A stretch of 64,000 bases of DNA from contig NZ_CP031941.1 of the NCBI RefSeq assembly GCF_003443655.1, forward strand, positions 2,785,501 to 2,849,500, written 5' to 3'. The notes beneath the pieces were generated by a model. The model had not been told where the DNA came from. It worked only from the letters and a program-made list of their open reading frames with translations, and made no database searches. The stretch is from Nostoc sphaeroides. GTDB lineage: Bacteria; Cyanobacteriota; Cyanobacteriia; Cyanobacteriales; Nostocaceae. A program made the translations under genes and the position numbers. Positions 36,118-45,628 of the stretch are shown in pieces (position 1 is the first letter of the stretch; each line of letters begins with the position of its first letter).

Positions 36118-37380
36118 TTAGTCTCCATCGCCTGCTTTCCAAGCGATCGCTTTGCTCGGTTCGGGATCGGGTAGCTTCAGAGTAATCAATGCTGCTGCTA
36201 GTACAAAGAACATGGATGTCCACAAACAGCCCACTAACCCGAAAAACTGATATATCAAACCTGATAAAACAGTTCCAGCTAATCGACCGCCTGAGTTTGC
36301 CATGTAGTAAAAACCAACGTTCAGCGCTACCTTGTCATCATCAGTAAAGGCCAACACTAAATAAGAGTGAACTGCTGAGTTGAAGGCAAATACTACGCCA
36401 AAAATCAGGAGTCCGCCAACGATCGCAATATTTGCAGGTATATTTAGTTGGAGAGCAAGAGCGATCGCTGCTGGAACTGCTGTTAAAGTAAATGTCCAGA
36501 ATTGGATGGTCTTTGATTGTGGCGGACGACCAGAACCAAATCGCTGGATTAATGTTGGTGCTAAGAACTGAATAACGCCATAGCCAATTACCCAACAAGC
36601 CAAGAATCCACCGACCTGATAGAACGACCAACCCAAAATCTCGCGCAAAAATACTGGCAATCCCACAACAAACCACACATCTCTAGAGCCAAAGAGAAAA
36701 AATCGAGCAGCAGAAAGAATATTAATCTCTTCACTCTTAGAAAACAGTTGACTAAACTTGACTTTCTTCTTGATTTTGCCCATCCCTTTGGGAAGCATTA
36801 ATCCAGAAAACATAATCAAGAAAAGTCCTCCTGCCATAATCCACAGGGAATTGATGAAGCCAACCGCAGCCAAAAGAGCGCTACCAATAAAGAAGCCAAC
36901 TCCTTTGAGCGCATTCTTAGAACCCGTCAGCACTGCTACCCATTTAAACAAAGATGATTGGGCATCCTGAGGTACAACCAACCGAATGGCACTTTTAGAA
37001 CTCATTTTGGTCAAGTCTTTCGCAATCCCAGAAAATGCCTGTGCCACCATCACATAAACGACAGCAATCCACTGTACCCAATTGGGATTGAGGAAGGACA
37101 GCATAACTAGAGAAAAAATCTGTAATCCAATGCCACTATAAAGCGTTACCTTCAATCCAAACTGAGAACCAATCCAACCGCCTAAAAAGTTTGTGACGAC
37201 TCCGAAGACTTCGTAGAACAGGAATAGAAAGGCAATTTGTATCGGTGTATAGCCAATTTGGTTGAAATATAGCAACACTAGCATTCGCAAGGCACCATCG
37301 GTGAGGGTGAAACCCCAGTAGGCGAGGGTGACTAGAATATAGTTTTTGAAATTGGCACTATTAGCTGTAGTAGAAGCCAT
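36118..37380 (-). CDS. arsJ: ArsJ organoarsenical efflux MFS transporter
   Basis: 420 residues, about 12 hydrophobic helices, MFS type. Sequence and position directly behind an ars-linked GAPDH gene identify it as ArsJ, which exports 1-arseno-3-phosphoglycerate made from arsenate by that GAPDH; outside the cell the product falls apart to arsenate. Conserved cytoplasmic stretches include K-D-L-T-K-M-S-S-K-S-A and L-F-K-W-V-A-V-L-T-G-S-K-N-A-L-K-G-V. The frame ends 17 bp before the arsI start. The gap to the GAPDH gene contains a CGCAGAGG-type dispersed repeat. Confidence 0.93.
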   Translation of the reverse strand: MASTTANSANFKNYILVTLAYWGFTLTDGALRMLVLLYFNQIGYTPIQIAFLFLFYEVFGVVTNFLGGWIGSQFGLKVTLYSGIGLQIFSLVMLSFLNPNWVQWIAVVYVMVAQAFSGIAKDLTKMSSKSAIRLVVPQDAQSSLFKWVAVLTGSKNALKGVGFFIGSALLAAVGFINSLWIMAGGLFLIMFSGLMLPKGMGKIKKKVKFSQLFSKSEEINILSAARFFLFGSRDVWFVVGLPVFLREILGWSFYQVGGFLACWVIGYGVIQFLAPTLIQRFGSGRPPQSKTIQFWTFTLTAVPAAIALALQLNIPANIAIVGGLLIFGVVFAFNSAVHSYLVLAFTDDDKVALNVGFYYMANSGGRLAGTVLSGLIYQFFGLVGCLWTSMFFVLAAALITLKLPDPEPSKAIAWKAGDGD

Positions 37381-37457
37381 GAGGGAAGAGAGATTTAAAC
37401 GCAGAGGAACGCAGAGTCAGCGCAAAGGCACGCAGAGTATTTCTAAATGAGAATATT

Positions 37458-38474
37458 TCACGCCTTCAGATTCAAAGCCACTTTACGGGCTAGTTCAACC
37501 ATCCGGTTAGCGTAGCCCCATTCGTTGTCATACCAAGCAAGTATTTTCACTTGCGTCTCGTCTACAACCATTGTGGAGAGGGCATCAATGATGGAAGACC
37601 GAGGATCGTCTTTGTAGTCGATAGAGACTAAAGGACGCTCTTCATATCCCAGAATTCCTTTAAGCGGTGCTTGCTCAGAAGCCGTTTTTAGCAAGCTGTT
37701 AATTTCTTCTACGGTTGTGGGTCGCACAACTTCAAATACACAGTCTGTCAAAGAAGCGTTGAGCAATGGTACTCGTACTGCCAAACCATTGAGCTTGCCG
37801 TTGAGTTCGGGATAAATCAACCCGATCGCAGTTGCCGATCCAGTAGTGGTAGGAATCAGAGATAGACTTGTAGCTCTTGCCCGACGCAGATCCTTATGAG
37901 GAGCATCTACGATAGTCTGAGTATTGGTGTTGTCATGAATTGTAGTAATAATTCCATGTTTAATCCCCAAACCTTCATGGATCACCTTCACTACTGGAGC
38001 CAAACAGTTAGTTGTACAAGAGGCAGCAGTTAGCAAATGATGCTTTTCTGGCTCATAAAGTTGATCGTTAACCCCCATGACAATATTCAGGGCTTCTTCC
38101 TTGACTGGAGCAGCCACAATTACTTTCCGTACCCCTCGCTTAAAATAAGGGTCAAGGGTAGCGGGAGTTCTAAACTTGCCGGAGCATTCCAGCACGATAT
38201 CAACACCTAACTCTTCCCAAGGCACATCTCCAGGTTGGGAATGTTCGCTAAAGCTGAGGGGTGTGCCATCAATAAGAATGCGATCGCCCTGTGCTTCTAC
38301 TTCTGGTGTCCAACGCCCGTGGACAGAATCAAATTTGAGCAAATGAGCAGCTGTTACTGCCCCACCTTTGATTTCGTTAATATGAACGAATTCTAATTCT
38401 GGCCAACCCCATGCAGCACGTAGAGCAAGCCGTCCAATCCTACCGAATCCATTAATCCCAATCCGAATTTTCAT
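37458..38474 (-). CDS. gap: Glyceraldehyde-3-phosphate dehydrogenase of the arsenic operon
   Basis: 338 residues from the ATG at 38474. NAD-binding [10 protein letters not shown], catalytic Cys153 in A-A-S-C-T-T-N-C and W-Y-D-N-E-W-G-Y are intact. ArsJ-associated GAPDH uses arsenate instead of phosphate to form 1-arseno-3-phosphoglycerate, which ArsJ exports. It lies between the phosphatase gene (148 bp gap) and arsJ (77 bp gap). The central glycolytic gap genes lie elsewhere. Confidence 0.95.
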   Translation of the reverse strand: MKIRIGINGFGRIGRLALRAAWGWPELEFVHINEIKGGAVTAAHLLKFDSVHGRWTPEVEAQGDRILIDGTPLSFSEHSQPGDVPWEELGVDIVLECSGKFRTPATLDPYFKRGVRKVIVAAPVKEEALNIVMGVNDQLYEPEKHHLLTAASCTTNCLAPVVKVIHEGLGIKHGIITTIHDNTNTQTIVDAPHKDLRRARATSLSLIPTTTGSATAIGLIYPELNGKLNGLAVRVPLLNASLTDCVFEVVRPTTVEEINSLLKTASEQAPLKGILGYEERPLVSIDYKDDPRSSIIDALSTMVVDETQVKILAWYDNEWGYANRMVELARKVALNLKA

Positions 38475-38622
38475 CAATTTTCCTACCGCTAATTAACAAA
38501 ATGTGATTGTTTAGTTCAATACTCTAGAAATTGCATTAAAACTACTTTTTAAAACTTAATAATTTTGTCTCTTCAGGTTTGCTCTCTACTTGTGTTGTTA
38601 CCACTAAGAATTGGCAGGTGAG

Positions 38623-39129
38623 CTATGTTATTTGTTTAACTCGCTCTAATTCTTGTAGGAAGTTATGTTGGGTTTCTCGCAGTTCTATTTCGGGGTTTGC
38701 ACCCTCAATTGTCTTGATTGCATCGTTATAAGATGAGCCACTACAAATCAAGTAAGAAGCTAGCATTGTCCCTGTTCGCCGTCTGCCATTGGTGCAATGA
38801 ATTGCAACACCATTGCCAAGGTTATTTTGACTCTCAACGAAATTTTGTAAATCCTGAAGTTGCTCCTGGCTGGGTGTCGTGCCACCTTTAATTGGCAACC
38901 AAAGATAAGGAATGTTTGCTCGTTGATACAAATCTAAGTTAGAGGGGTCATCCATAACAGAAACAATTGCTTGTACACCTGCTGTCTGTAATTCTGTCAA
39001 CTCCTCTGCTATGGGCTTACGAACACCTGCTAGTTTCCTTGGAATCACCCACCATAGATTTTCTGAAATCGGTTGAATTGTTTCTTGCTCCATTGCTTCA
39101 AGCCTTAGATTGCTAAAGATTGCGATCAT
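38623..39129 (-). CDS. Dual-specificity-type phosphatase in the arsenic operon
   Basis: 168 residues. The start ATG at 39129 overlaps the stop codon of acr3 (ATGA), showing translational coupling. The cysteine phosphatase signature [10 protein letters not shown] (His111, Cys112, Arg118) and an upstream presumed general acid region define the DSP/PTP fold. It has no ArsC similarity. As no arsC lies in the operon, it may serve as arsenate reductase or act on a phospho- or arseno-ester; this is inference. It could also be a regulatory phosphatase. Soluble. Confidence 0.82.
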   Translation of the reverse strand: MIAIFSNLRLEAMEQETIQPISENLWWVIPRKLAGVRKPIAEELTELQTAGVQAIVSVMDDPSNLDLYQRANIPYLWLPIKGGTTPSQEQLQDLQNFVESQNNLGNGVAIHCTNGRRRTGTMLASYLICSGSSYNDAIKTIEGANPEIELRETQHNFLQELERVKQIT

Positions 39130-40277
39130 TTTAAAACACCAAAACAGCGCGGATCTTGCAATGTTGCTTTTTCCGGTTCCCGTGGAAACCAAGCTGCTGT
39201 GCGTTTACAAAACTCAACCAGCATCAACATTACTGGCACTTCAATTAAAACCCCTACCACTGTAGCCAGTGCTGCACCTGAATTTAAACCAAATAGCATC
39301 ACAGCAGTGGCAATAGCAACTTCAAAATGATTACTTGCTCCAATTAATGCTGCGGGTGCGGCATCTTCGTAGGATAAATTCATCTTCAATGCTGCTACAT
39401 AACTAATCAAGAAAATGAAATTAGTTTGGATAAATAGTGGTACGGCAATTAACAATATATGCAAGGGATTTTTAACAATTAGTTCACCCTTGAATGCAAA
39501 TAGCAGTACCAATGTTAGCAATAGAGCAGTAATTGAAACTGGAGTCAGATACTTTAAGAATCGTCTTTCAAACCACTCTGTACCTTTATATTTAAAAATC
39601 CAGTAACGGCTGTACATCCCCGCCACTAGGGGAAACCCAACATAAATCACTACTGATAAAACAATAGTTTGCCAGGGTACGGTTAAATCATTTGCTGCTA
39701 ATAACCATCTACCCAATGGTGCGTATAAGAATAGCATCGCCAGAGAATTTACTGCCACCATTATTAAGGTGTGTCCCTGGTTGCCGTAGGAAAGATATCC
39801 CCATAACAGTACCATTGCTGTACAAGGTGCAATTCCTAGTAAAATAGTACCAGCAATATAAGAATTTGCTAGTGCTACTTCGCTACCGCCAATGATCTCA
39901 GTTCCGGTAATTAAAGGACGAAATAACCATCCTAAGAAAAATTGAGCAAATATTACCATCGTGAATGGTTTAATTAACCAGTTCACTACCAAGGTGAGAA
40001 TGACAGGTTTTGGGGCGCGGATAGCATTTGCTGCTTGTGTGAAGTCAATCTTCACCATGATGGGATACATCATGAAAAACAAACATATTGCGATGGGAAT
40101 AGACACTTGATACACACTCATTGCATCAAGAGCTACCGCTATTCCTGGAAACAATCTACCTAGTGCAATTCCGACAAAGATACACAAAAATACCCAAACG
40201 GTGAGATATTTTTCAAAAAAACTTAGATTGCTTCCTGCCTGTATCCGGGCTGTACTAGCTTGTGAATTCTGACTCAT
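39126..40277 (-). CDS. acr3: Acr3 arsenite efflux permease
   Basis: 383 residues, ten membrane helices, bile/arsenite/riboflavin transporter superfamily, Acr3 type. The conserved G-I-A-P-C-T-A-M-V (functionally important Cys) and [12 protein letters not shown] are present. It expels As(III) using the membrane potential. It starts 29 bp behind pstS and shares its stop with the phosphatase start. Confidence 0.96.
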   Translation of the reverse strand: MSQNSQASTARIQAGSNLSFFEKYLTVWVFLCIFVGIALGRLFPGIAVALDAMSVYQVSIPIAICLFFMMYPIMVKIDFTQAANAIRAPKPVILTLVVNWLIKPFTMVIFAQFFLGWLFRPLITGTEIIGGSEVALANSYIAGTILLGIAPCTAMVLLWGYLSYGNQGHTLIMVAVNSLAMLFLYAPLGRWLLAANDLTVPWQTIVLSVVIYVGFPLVAGMYSRYWIFKYKGTEWFERRFLKYLTPVSITALLLTLVLLFAFKGELIVKNPLHILLIAVPLFIQTNFIFLISYVAALKMNLSYEDAAPAALIGASNHFEVAIATAVMLFGLNSGAALATVVGVLIEVPVMLMLVEFCKRTAAWFPREPEKATLQDPRCFGVLK

Positions 40278-40306
40278 GGGAATAAACCTAAAAACAAAAG
40301 AAATCG

Positions 40307-41371
40307 CTAAAACTTGCCTTCTTTCCGTAACAACTCCCCAATTGTTAGGTTCATTTCTGCTTCTCCTCCAAATACTGTTCCCACTTTGCCTTGATACAAG
40401 TGAACGTAATTGAGGCGTTTGCTGTCATCTGGTAAAGGTATATAACCCACAGTACTTGCTATTGTTGGAGCTTTATCAATGTAAAATTCGACAAATTTGT
40501 TTACTAATTTTTTGTTTTGGTTATCCCGAAAATTAACGTAGATAAACAAAGGTCGAGCAAGGGGCTGATACTGAACTTTCTCTACAGTTTGACGTGATGG
40601 CAGTACTGCACCTTTGCCGTTGTTAATTGCCAGTGCTTTTAACTTATCTTGGTGTTTTTCGTAATAGGCATAGCCAAAGTAACCTAAAGCATTTGGATCT
40701 TTGCTAATACCATCCACTAATACTTCATCATCTTCACTTGCTGTGTAGTCATTACGACTGACTCTTGTTTTACCTACAGTCGCTTCTGTAAAGTAGTCAA
40801 AAGTACCAGACTTTTTCCCAGCACCATACAAATTAAGGGGGCGATCTGGCCAAGATAGACGTACTTGGTTCCAGCGAGTAATTTTCCCTTGGGCTGACGG
40901 TTCCCAAATCTTTTTCAATTCTGCTACTGTGATGTCTTTTGCCCAATCGTTTTGCGGATTGACGGCGACGGTAAGCGCATCAAAAGCAATGGGAAACTCC
41001 ATATACGTCACACCATTTTTTTTGCAAGCTTCCATCTCTGCCTTCAAAATTGGTCGAGAAGCGTTGCTAATATCGGTTTCTCCATTACAGAATTTCTCAA
41101 ACCCGCCACTAGTACCAGAAATGTTAACTGCAACCTGCACTTGATTCTTTGGATTGGCTTGATAGTCTTTAGCGATCGCCTGCGTAATCGGATAGACTGT
41201 GCTGGAACCATCAATTTTTATTGTTGCTGTTGCAGCCTTACCAGAATCTCTTACCTGAGTTACATCAGGTGACTGCTGAGTTTGAGTAGATGTGTTAGAT
41301 GCTACTGTGCAACTGGTCGTTAAAGCCAACATTCCAAGTGCAAGAGCCAATTCCTTTGGTGCTGTCTTCAT
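40307..41371 (-). CDS. pstS: PstS-type phosphate/arsenate-binding lipoprotein
   Basis: 354 residues from the ATG at 41371. Lipoprotein signal with Cys21 (T-T-S-C). The mature part is a PstS substrate-binding protein: [20 protein letters not shown] and [10 protein letters not shown]. It is the first gene behind the arsR operator region, without pstCAB nearby. PstS-like proteins in arsenic islands occur in other organisms and have been suggested to favour phosphate over arsenate. It might serve the distant Pst transporter under arsenate stress. Function within the operon is inferred. Confidence 0.9.
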   Translation of the reverse strand: MKTAPKELALALGMLALTTSCTVASNTSTQTQQSPDVTQVRDSGKAATATIKIDGSSTVYPITQAIAKDYQANPKNQVQVAVNISGTSGGFEKFCNGETDISNASRPILKAEMEACKKNGVTYMEFPIAFDALTVAVNPQNDWAKDITVAELKKIWEPSAQGKITRWNQVRLSWPDRPLNLYGAGKKSGTFDYFTEATVGKTRVSRNDYTASEDDEVLVDGISKDPNALGYFGYAYYEKHQDKLKALAINNGKGAVLPSRQTVEKVQYQPLARPLFIYVNFRDNQNKKLVNKFVEFYIDKAPTIASTVGYIPLPDDSKRLNYVHLYQGKVGTVFGGEAEMNLTIGELLRKEGKF

Positions 41372-41408
41372 TAACCCCACCCCTGTGAGTTAGTATCTTT
41401 CTATCATT

Positions 41409-41422
41409 TCAAAAAAAATTGA
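41409..41422 (-). promoter_or_regulatory. Putative ArsR operator in front of pstS-acr3
   Basis: TCAA-N6-TTGA palindrome (TCAAAAAAAATTGA). The same form occurs at 41809-41822 and a one-mismatch version at 41462-41475. Its position 38-51 bp before the pstS start suits repression by the adjacent ArsR. Confidence 0.6.
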
Positions 41423-41461
41423 TTTGTCAATCCGTACACAAGTAAAAGTAAACAAAACATT

Positions 41462-41475
41462 ACAAAAAAAATTGA
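41462..41475 (-). promoter_or_regulatory. Putative second ArsR half-matching site
   Basis: ACAA-N6-TTGA, one mismatch from the palindrome above, in the same arsR-pstS gap. Confidence 0.4.
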
Positions 41476-41482
41476 TGGATTT

Positions 41483-41809
41483 TTAACTCTCGCAGGGGGG
41501 ACGAATAGGCAATATTGGGCTAAAGCGGCGGAATTCTGCTAGATACTGCTCTAAAAGAACAAATTGACACAGATTGAGGCTGTAGTAAATCCAGCGCCCT
41601 TCTTGACGAGCGCGAACCAAACCCGCTTCTTTCAGGGTTTTGAGGTGAAAAGACAGTTTAGACTGAGTGGTTCCCAGGTGGTCGCATAAGTCACAGACGC
41701 ATAGTTCTTGAGAGCGCAGGAGTTCTAAGACCTGAATTCTTAGGGGATCGGATAGGGCATGAAAGCCAGCAGCGATCGCATCAGGAGTGAAGGTGCTATT
41801 AGGAGCCAT
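41483..41809 (-). CDS. arsR: ArsR-family arsenic-responsive repressor
   Basis: 108 residues from the ATG at 41809; the preceding in-frame TTG is unlikely. Winged-helix ArsR/SmtB fold with H-A-L-S-D-P-L-R, the alpha-3 metal site E-L-C-V-C-D-L-C (Cys37, Cys39, Cys42) and Q-S-K-L-S-F-H-L-K-T-L in the recognition helix. It releases DNA when As(III) binds. An operator-like palindrome overlaps its own start, suggesting autoregulation. No ribosome-binding site is visible, so the mRNA may be leaderless. Confidence 0.94.
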   Translation of the reverse strand: MAPNSTFTPDAIAAGFHALSDPLRIQVLELLRSQELCVCDLCDHLGTTQSKLSFHLKTLKEAGLVRARQEGRWIYYSLNLCQFVLLEQYLAEFRRFSPILPIRPPCES

Positions 41810-41822
41810 CAATTTTTTTTGA
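41809..41822 (-). promoter_or_regulatory. Putative ArsR operator overlapping the arsR start
   Basis: TCAA-N6-TTGA (TCAATTTTTTTTGA on the plus strand), identical in layout to the site at 41409. Placed at the arsR start codon, so ArsR bound there would block its own transcription. Confidence 0.55.
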
Positions 41823-42215
41823 AGTATTTATTTATGGTAAAGTCTAAATCATCGCAAAGCAATTGGCATCATTGCATCGTGAATGATGCCTACTTATTGG
41901 TCATTATGCGAACGCGGTTTTCGGCATTTACGCCAATTAATATTGTTTGCAGAATGGGAATGCGACGCCGAATAGCCCGCCGCAGGCATCGTTTTTTTGA
42001 TCCCCCTTGTAGAGACGCGATTCATCGCGTCTTGTATTTATCAGTTTTGTACGTTTTGTACGTATTAGATAGACATCTCCGAAAAAGAACGTAGAGACGT
42101 AGCACTGCTACGTCTCTACAAGGGTTCTGGGTGACGCATATTTAATTTCTGGAGGTGTCTATTATAAATTTATCCAAATCCAGCAAATCCGATCGCTAAA
42201 ATAAAAAAAGCAAGA
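41823..42215. other. Spacer upstream of arsR with hairpins
   Basis: Holds the dispersed hairpins AGAGACGCGATTCATCGCGTCT (two 10-base arms, 42011-42032) and GTAGAGACGTAGCA / TGCTACGTCTCTAC (42091-42119). No supported gene. Confidence 0.5.
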
Positions 42216-42366
42216 TAAGTAGTCGGACAAAAATATTTACAGTCATTGCGAGCGTTCGCGTTAGCGTCTCGAAGAGAAGCGAAGCAATCCCAGCCCTTGC
42301 GATTGCTTCATTCCGCTTCGCTCCATTCGCAATGACATTGTGTAATTAATTCTGTCTGACTACTTA
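42216..42366. mobile_element. MITE-like element with TA target duplication, copy B
   Basis: 151 bp, nearly identical to 4869-5018 in the same orientation, with the same TAAGTAGTC inverted ends. It lies 39 bp behind the cobI stop codon. Confidence 0.82.
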
Positions 42367-42404
42367 ACTAAGAAATGCTTAACTCAACTGTGTTGATTTT
42401 TGGT

Positions 42405-43115
42405 TTATAGTCGATTCTTAGTGGGAATCACAATCATCGAGAAATAAGGCACTTCATCTGGATCAACTTCATCCAAGGGTATGATGCGTTGCTGTGATGT
42501 TGATGCCCGCTCAATATATCTTGCCCGTGATGCTAGCCCTAATTTATGCAGAATATCTCGTACTTTAGTAAAATGACGACCTAGCTTCATAATTGCTGCT
42601 GCATCAGTTATCAACAGATGTGTAGTCAGTTCTTCTGCTGGTAATGGGGCGGGTAAGACTGTAAGAATATCAGTGTAGTAAGTGAAAGGTATACCCAAGG
42701 CTACCGGACAAGCCATCAGCGAAGAAACTCCGGGGATTACTTCTGTTACGTACTCTTCAGATAACCGCGTGAAAACGTACATGAATGAACCATAGAAAAA
42801 TGGATCGCCCTCGCATAGCACTACAACATCTCGACCTGCGGCTAAATGTTGGGCGATTGGTTCAATTTCCTTGTCATAAATAGACTTGGCCTTTTCTGGT
42901 TCTAAGGCACGGGGGAGGTGAAATAATACCTCGATTTGATTCCCAGGAAGATATTGCGCCACGATCGCTCTAGCAATACTTTCTTTATCTGTGGCTGATT
43001 GATAGGCTATCACAGGAGCCGCACGTAATAGCCGCAATGCTTTCAGAGTCAATAATTCGGGATCGCCAGGGCCGACACCAATTCCATAGAGACGACCTTT
43101 GGATTTCATATTCAT
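42405..43115 (-). CDS. cobI: Precorrin-2 C20-methyltransferase
   Basis: 236 residues. SAM-dependent methyltransferase of the cobalamin corrin pathway: methylates C20 of precorrin-2. SAM-binding G-I-G-V-G-P-G-D-P and C-E-G-D-P-F-F-Y-G-S motifs, and V-I-P-G-V-S-S are present. Its ATG overlaps the cobH stop codon (ATGA), so it is translated with cobH. Confidence 0.95.
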   Translation of the reverse strand: MNMKSKGRLYGIGVGPGDPELLTLKALRLLRAAPVIAYQSATDKESIARAIVAQYLPGNQIEVLFHLPRALEPEKAKSIYDKEIEPIAQHLAAGRDVVVLCEGDPFFYGSFMYVFTRLSEEYVTEVIPGVSSLMACPVALGIPFTYYTDILTVLPAPLPAEELTTHLLITDAAAIMKLGRHFTKVRDILHKLGLASRARYIERASTSQQRIIPLDEVDPDEVPYFSMIVIPTKNRL

Positions 43116-43738
43116 TCTTCCTCCGTTGCCAGGGCGTTAACTGCGGCGGCTGCGATCGCACTTCCACCGCGCCGACCGTGTAATGTTAAAAATGGTACAT
43201 TCCTGCTATCTGCTGCCAGCGCCGCTTTCGATTCGGCTGCACCGACAAATCCCACTGGAAAGCCTAAGATAATCGCAGGTTTCGGCGCTCCTTCGTCGAG
43301 CATTTCTAAGAGTCTGAATAGTGCTGTGGGCGCATTACCAATTGCAATTACCGATCCTTCCAGGTGCGATCGCCATAATTCTAAAGCTGCTGCCGACCTT
43401 GTAGTACCCAGACGCTGGGCAATTTCTGGCACTTCCGGCTCGTTGAGGGTACAAATAACTTGATTATTTGCGGACAACCGCCGTCTGGTAACGCCATCAG
43501 CAACCATCCGACAATCGCACAGAATTGTAGCTCCTGCTGCTAGTGCTGCCCTTGCAGATTGTACTGCTGTTGGTGAATATCCTAAGTCAGTGACAATATC
43601 CGTCATTCCACAGGCATGTATGAGACGCACAGCAACTTTTGCTACATCTGGCGGCAGCACATCTAGGTTGGCTTCTGACCGGATGATTGCAAAAGAATTG
43701 CGGTAAATTTCGTTGGCATCTCGGATGTAGTCGGGCAT
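43112..43738 (-). CDS. cobH: Precorrin-8X methylmutase
   Basis: 208 residues. Moves a methyl group from C11 to C12 to give hydrogenobyrinate in the aerobic pathway (CbiC in the anaerobic one). Motifs R-L-I-H-A-C-G-M (catalytic His) and G-F-P-V-G-F-V-G-A-A-E-S-K are present. Translationally coupled to cobI; separated from cobG by a repeat region of 104 bp. Confidence 0.95.
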   Translation of the reverse strand: MPDYIRDANEIYRNSFAIIRSEANLDVLPPDVAKVAVRLIHACGMTDIVTDLGYSPTAVQSARAALAAGATILCDCRMVADGVTRRRLSANNQVICTLNEPEVPEIAQRLGTTRSAAALELWRSHLEGSVIAIGNAPTALFRLLEMLDEGAPKPAIILGFPVGFVGAAESKAALAADSRNVPFLTLHGRRGGSAIAAAAVNALATEEE

Positions 43739-43779
43739 TCGATTTGGGATTTTAGATTTTGGATTGATTTGTTAACTAA

Positions 43780-43886
43780 CCGCAGAGGCGCAGAGAACAC
43801 AGAGGAAGAGAAATTAAATACAAGACTTACACAAAATACCTCTCAAATTCTTATTTCTCCGTGTTCTCTGTGCCTCTGCGGTTCGA
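43780..43886. repeat. CGCAGAGG-type inverted repeat overlapping the cobG 3' end
   Basis: CGCAGAGGCGCAGAGAACAC (43782-43801) is inverted as GTGTTCTCTGTGCCTCTGCG (43861-43880). A related sequence lies at 37401-37440. The last residues of CobG are encoded by its left arm on the minus strand. Confidence 0.7.
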
Positions 43887-45333
43887 TTTTTCTGCATATC
43901 GACCGATTAGCAAATTCCCCAAAGGACTCATCAGAATTTAGGCGGTGAATTTTATATACATATAGCATCCGCTCTATTAATGCAGGTAGTTCGGCAAAAG
44001 TTACATTTTGATATAGTTCACGTCCGAATTTCTCATTGCTGTCACCAACATAAACGTGATAGCCTTCCACAGTTCCATTGTCAGCCTGAATGCTGACACC
44101 AAGCAGAGTAATATCACTCTTGCTATGCTGGGCGCAGGATTTTTCGCAGCCGCTAAAGTGGATATTAACTGGACAATCCAGAGTAACGCGAGTTTCAAGA
44201 TACTTTGCTAATGCCAACGCATGACTTTTGGTGTCCGTGGCAGAAGAGGCGCAACCTTTTTTGCCAGAACAGGCAACTAATGCACTTTTGATATTGGTTG
44301 CTGAGGAATCTAATCCTAAGAAAGCAATTTCACTTTGGACATCAGCAACCCATTGCTGAGGAATATCTGTTATCAGCAGATTTTGCCAAGGGGTTAATCG
44401 AAGAGTGCCGCTACCGTATTTCGTTGCTAAATCTGCTAAACTCCGCATTTGGTTACTCTCCAATCGTCCAAGGGGTAAGACGACACCAATGTAAAATAAG
44501 CCTTGCTGACGTTGGGGATGGAGGCCAATATGCTGATACTTTCCCTCTCCTTGCAAAAGAGTAAAGAATTCCTCCCCCTTTCCTAATAGGTTGGGGGTTA
44601 GGTCACTTAAAAGAGAAAAAGTTAGACGCTGTTCAACTTCCTGAAGATAATTTTCACAACCCAAAGTATTCAATAACTCTAATAGCCGTAGCCGACGCTT
44701 ACTTGTAGTATTACTATGAGCTAGATAGACCTCTGCCAAAGCTGCCAAGACGGGCAAACATTTTTCTGGTGATAACAAAATTCCCATATAGCTGGGCGGT
44801 TGACCTTTTGCACCGACACTGAGATAGAGGCGGAAATATACATTACCATCAACTAAGACAGCAGCAAATAGGATATCATTCAAGCGATCGCACACCCGAA
44901 TTATCCCACCACCATCAAAACAAACGCTAAATTTTGCCGACAGTCCCGAAAGCGCCGGATGTGCAGCAATATAATCATCCCAACTTTGGACAAAAGGACG
45001 GGTGTCGATTAATTCTAGCGGATCGATACCAGCAGTCGGGCTGGTCATAATATTACGGATGTGGTCTACAACAGGATTACGAGAACCCAATCCCATGTAC
45101 TGTAGGTGTTTCAGAACCTCAGCATTAATCCCCGTGCGGATTTCACGGACTTGTAGATTAGCTCGATTAGTCACATCTACATAGTTGCCACCGTGCTGTT
45201 CTGCTATATCTGCGATCGCACGGCACTGCTGACTACTAATAATTCCACCTGGTATTCTAATGCGAGATAATATACCATCGGCGGCAGGTGTAGCATAAAA
45301 CAAGCCAGGACAAGTGGCAAATTCAGAAAGCAA
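43843..45333 (-). CDS. cobG: Precorrin-3B synthase
   Basis: 496 residues from the proposed TTG start at 45333; the frame is open to 45432, but the ATG there lies inside the riboswitch. CobG is a sirohaem/Fe-S protein of the nitrite/sulfite reductase type that hydroxylates precorrin-3A in aerobic cobalamin synthesis. Two related halves, each with a ferredoxin-like and a sirohaem domain; the 4Fe-4S/sirohaem cysteines are C-S-G-K-K-G-C and F-S-G-C-E-K-S-C. AAGGAG lies 8 bases before the TTG. The last ~14 residues (from E-P-Q-R-H-R-E) come from a dispersed repeat. Confidence 0.93.
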   Translation of the reverse strand: MLSEFATCPGLFYATPAADGILSRIRIPGGIISSQQCRAIADIAEQHGGNYVDVTNRANLQVREIRTGINAEVLKHLQYMGLGSRNPVVDHIRNIMTSPTAGIDPLELIDTRPFVQSWDDYIAAHPALSGLSAKFSVCFDGGGIIRVCDRLNDILFAAVLVDGNVYFRLYLSVGAKGQPPSYMGILLSPEKCLPVLAALAEVYLAHSNTTSKRRLRLLELLNTLGCENYLQEVEQRLTFSLLSDLTPNLLGKGEEFFTLLQGEGKYQHIGLHPQRQQGLFYIGVVLPLGRLESNQMRSLADLATKYGSGTLRLTPWQNLLITDIPQQWVADVQSEIAFLGLDSSATNIKSALVACSGKKGCASSATDTKSHALALAKYLETRVTLDCPVNIHFSGCEKSCAQHSKSDITLLGVSIQADNGTVEGYHVYVGDSNEKFGRELYQNVTFAELPALIERMLYVYKIHRLNSDESFGEFANRSICRKIEPQRHREHGEIRI

Positions 45334-45394
45334 ACTTGGAACTCCTTCCCCGTGCAACGCAGGGAGTAGACAGTGAATGTGTCTTCTCTGACAT
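45334..45394 (-). promoter_or_regulatory. Riboswitch expression platform hiding the cobG ribosome-binding site
   Basis: ACTCCCTGCGTTG and CACGGGGAAGGAGT (minus strand) can form a hairpin with arms ACTCC / GGAGT. The GGAG of the right arm is the ribosome-binding site of the TTG at 45333. Ligand-bound RNA would then block translation. This is a model from base pairing. Confidence 0.6.
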
Positions 45395-45482
45395 CTTGAG
45401 AGTTGGCATTCTGACTTGGGTGATCCCATCACAGCTGCGGCACAGTCCCGGAATTTAACCGGAGTTTCCCAACTCCAAGCTC
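45395..45482 (-). promoter_or_regulatory. Cobalamin riboswitch aptamer
   Basis: On the minus strand: GAGTTGG, GGGAAACTCCGG, the core CCGCAGCTGTGATGGG and the B12-box-like AAGTCAGAATGCC ending CCAACTC, which pairs with the first GAGTTGG. The order and spacing match the cobalamin class. The gene behind is cobG, so B12 would shut down its own synthesis. Confidence 0.88.
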
Positions 45483-45628
45483 TAGTAATTTAGCACGAGA
45501 ACGTAGTCAGAAAATTTAATACTTCATATTTTGAATCAACCTATCCACGCCCAAAGACGTGAATTCGATGGCTCACTCATGTAGTAACCGCCTAATTAGC
45601 TTAATAAAAAAACCTCTCCCTGGTTTTA

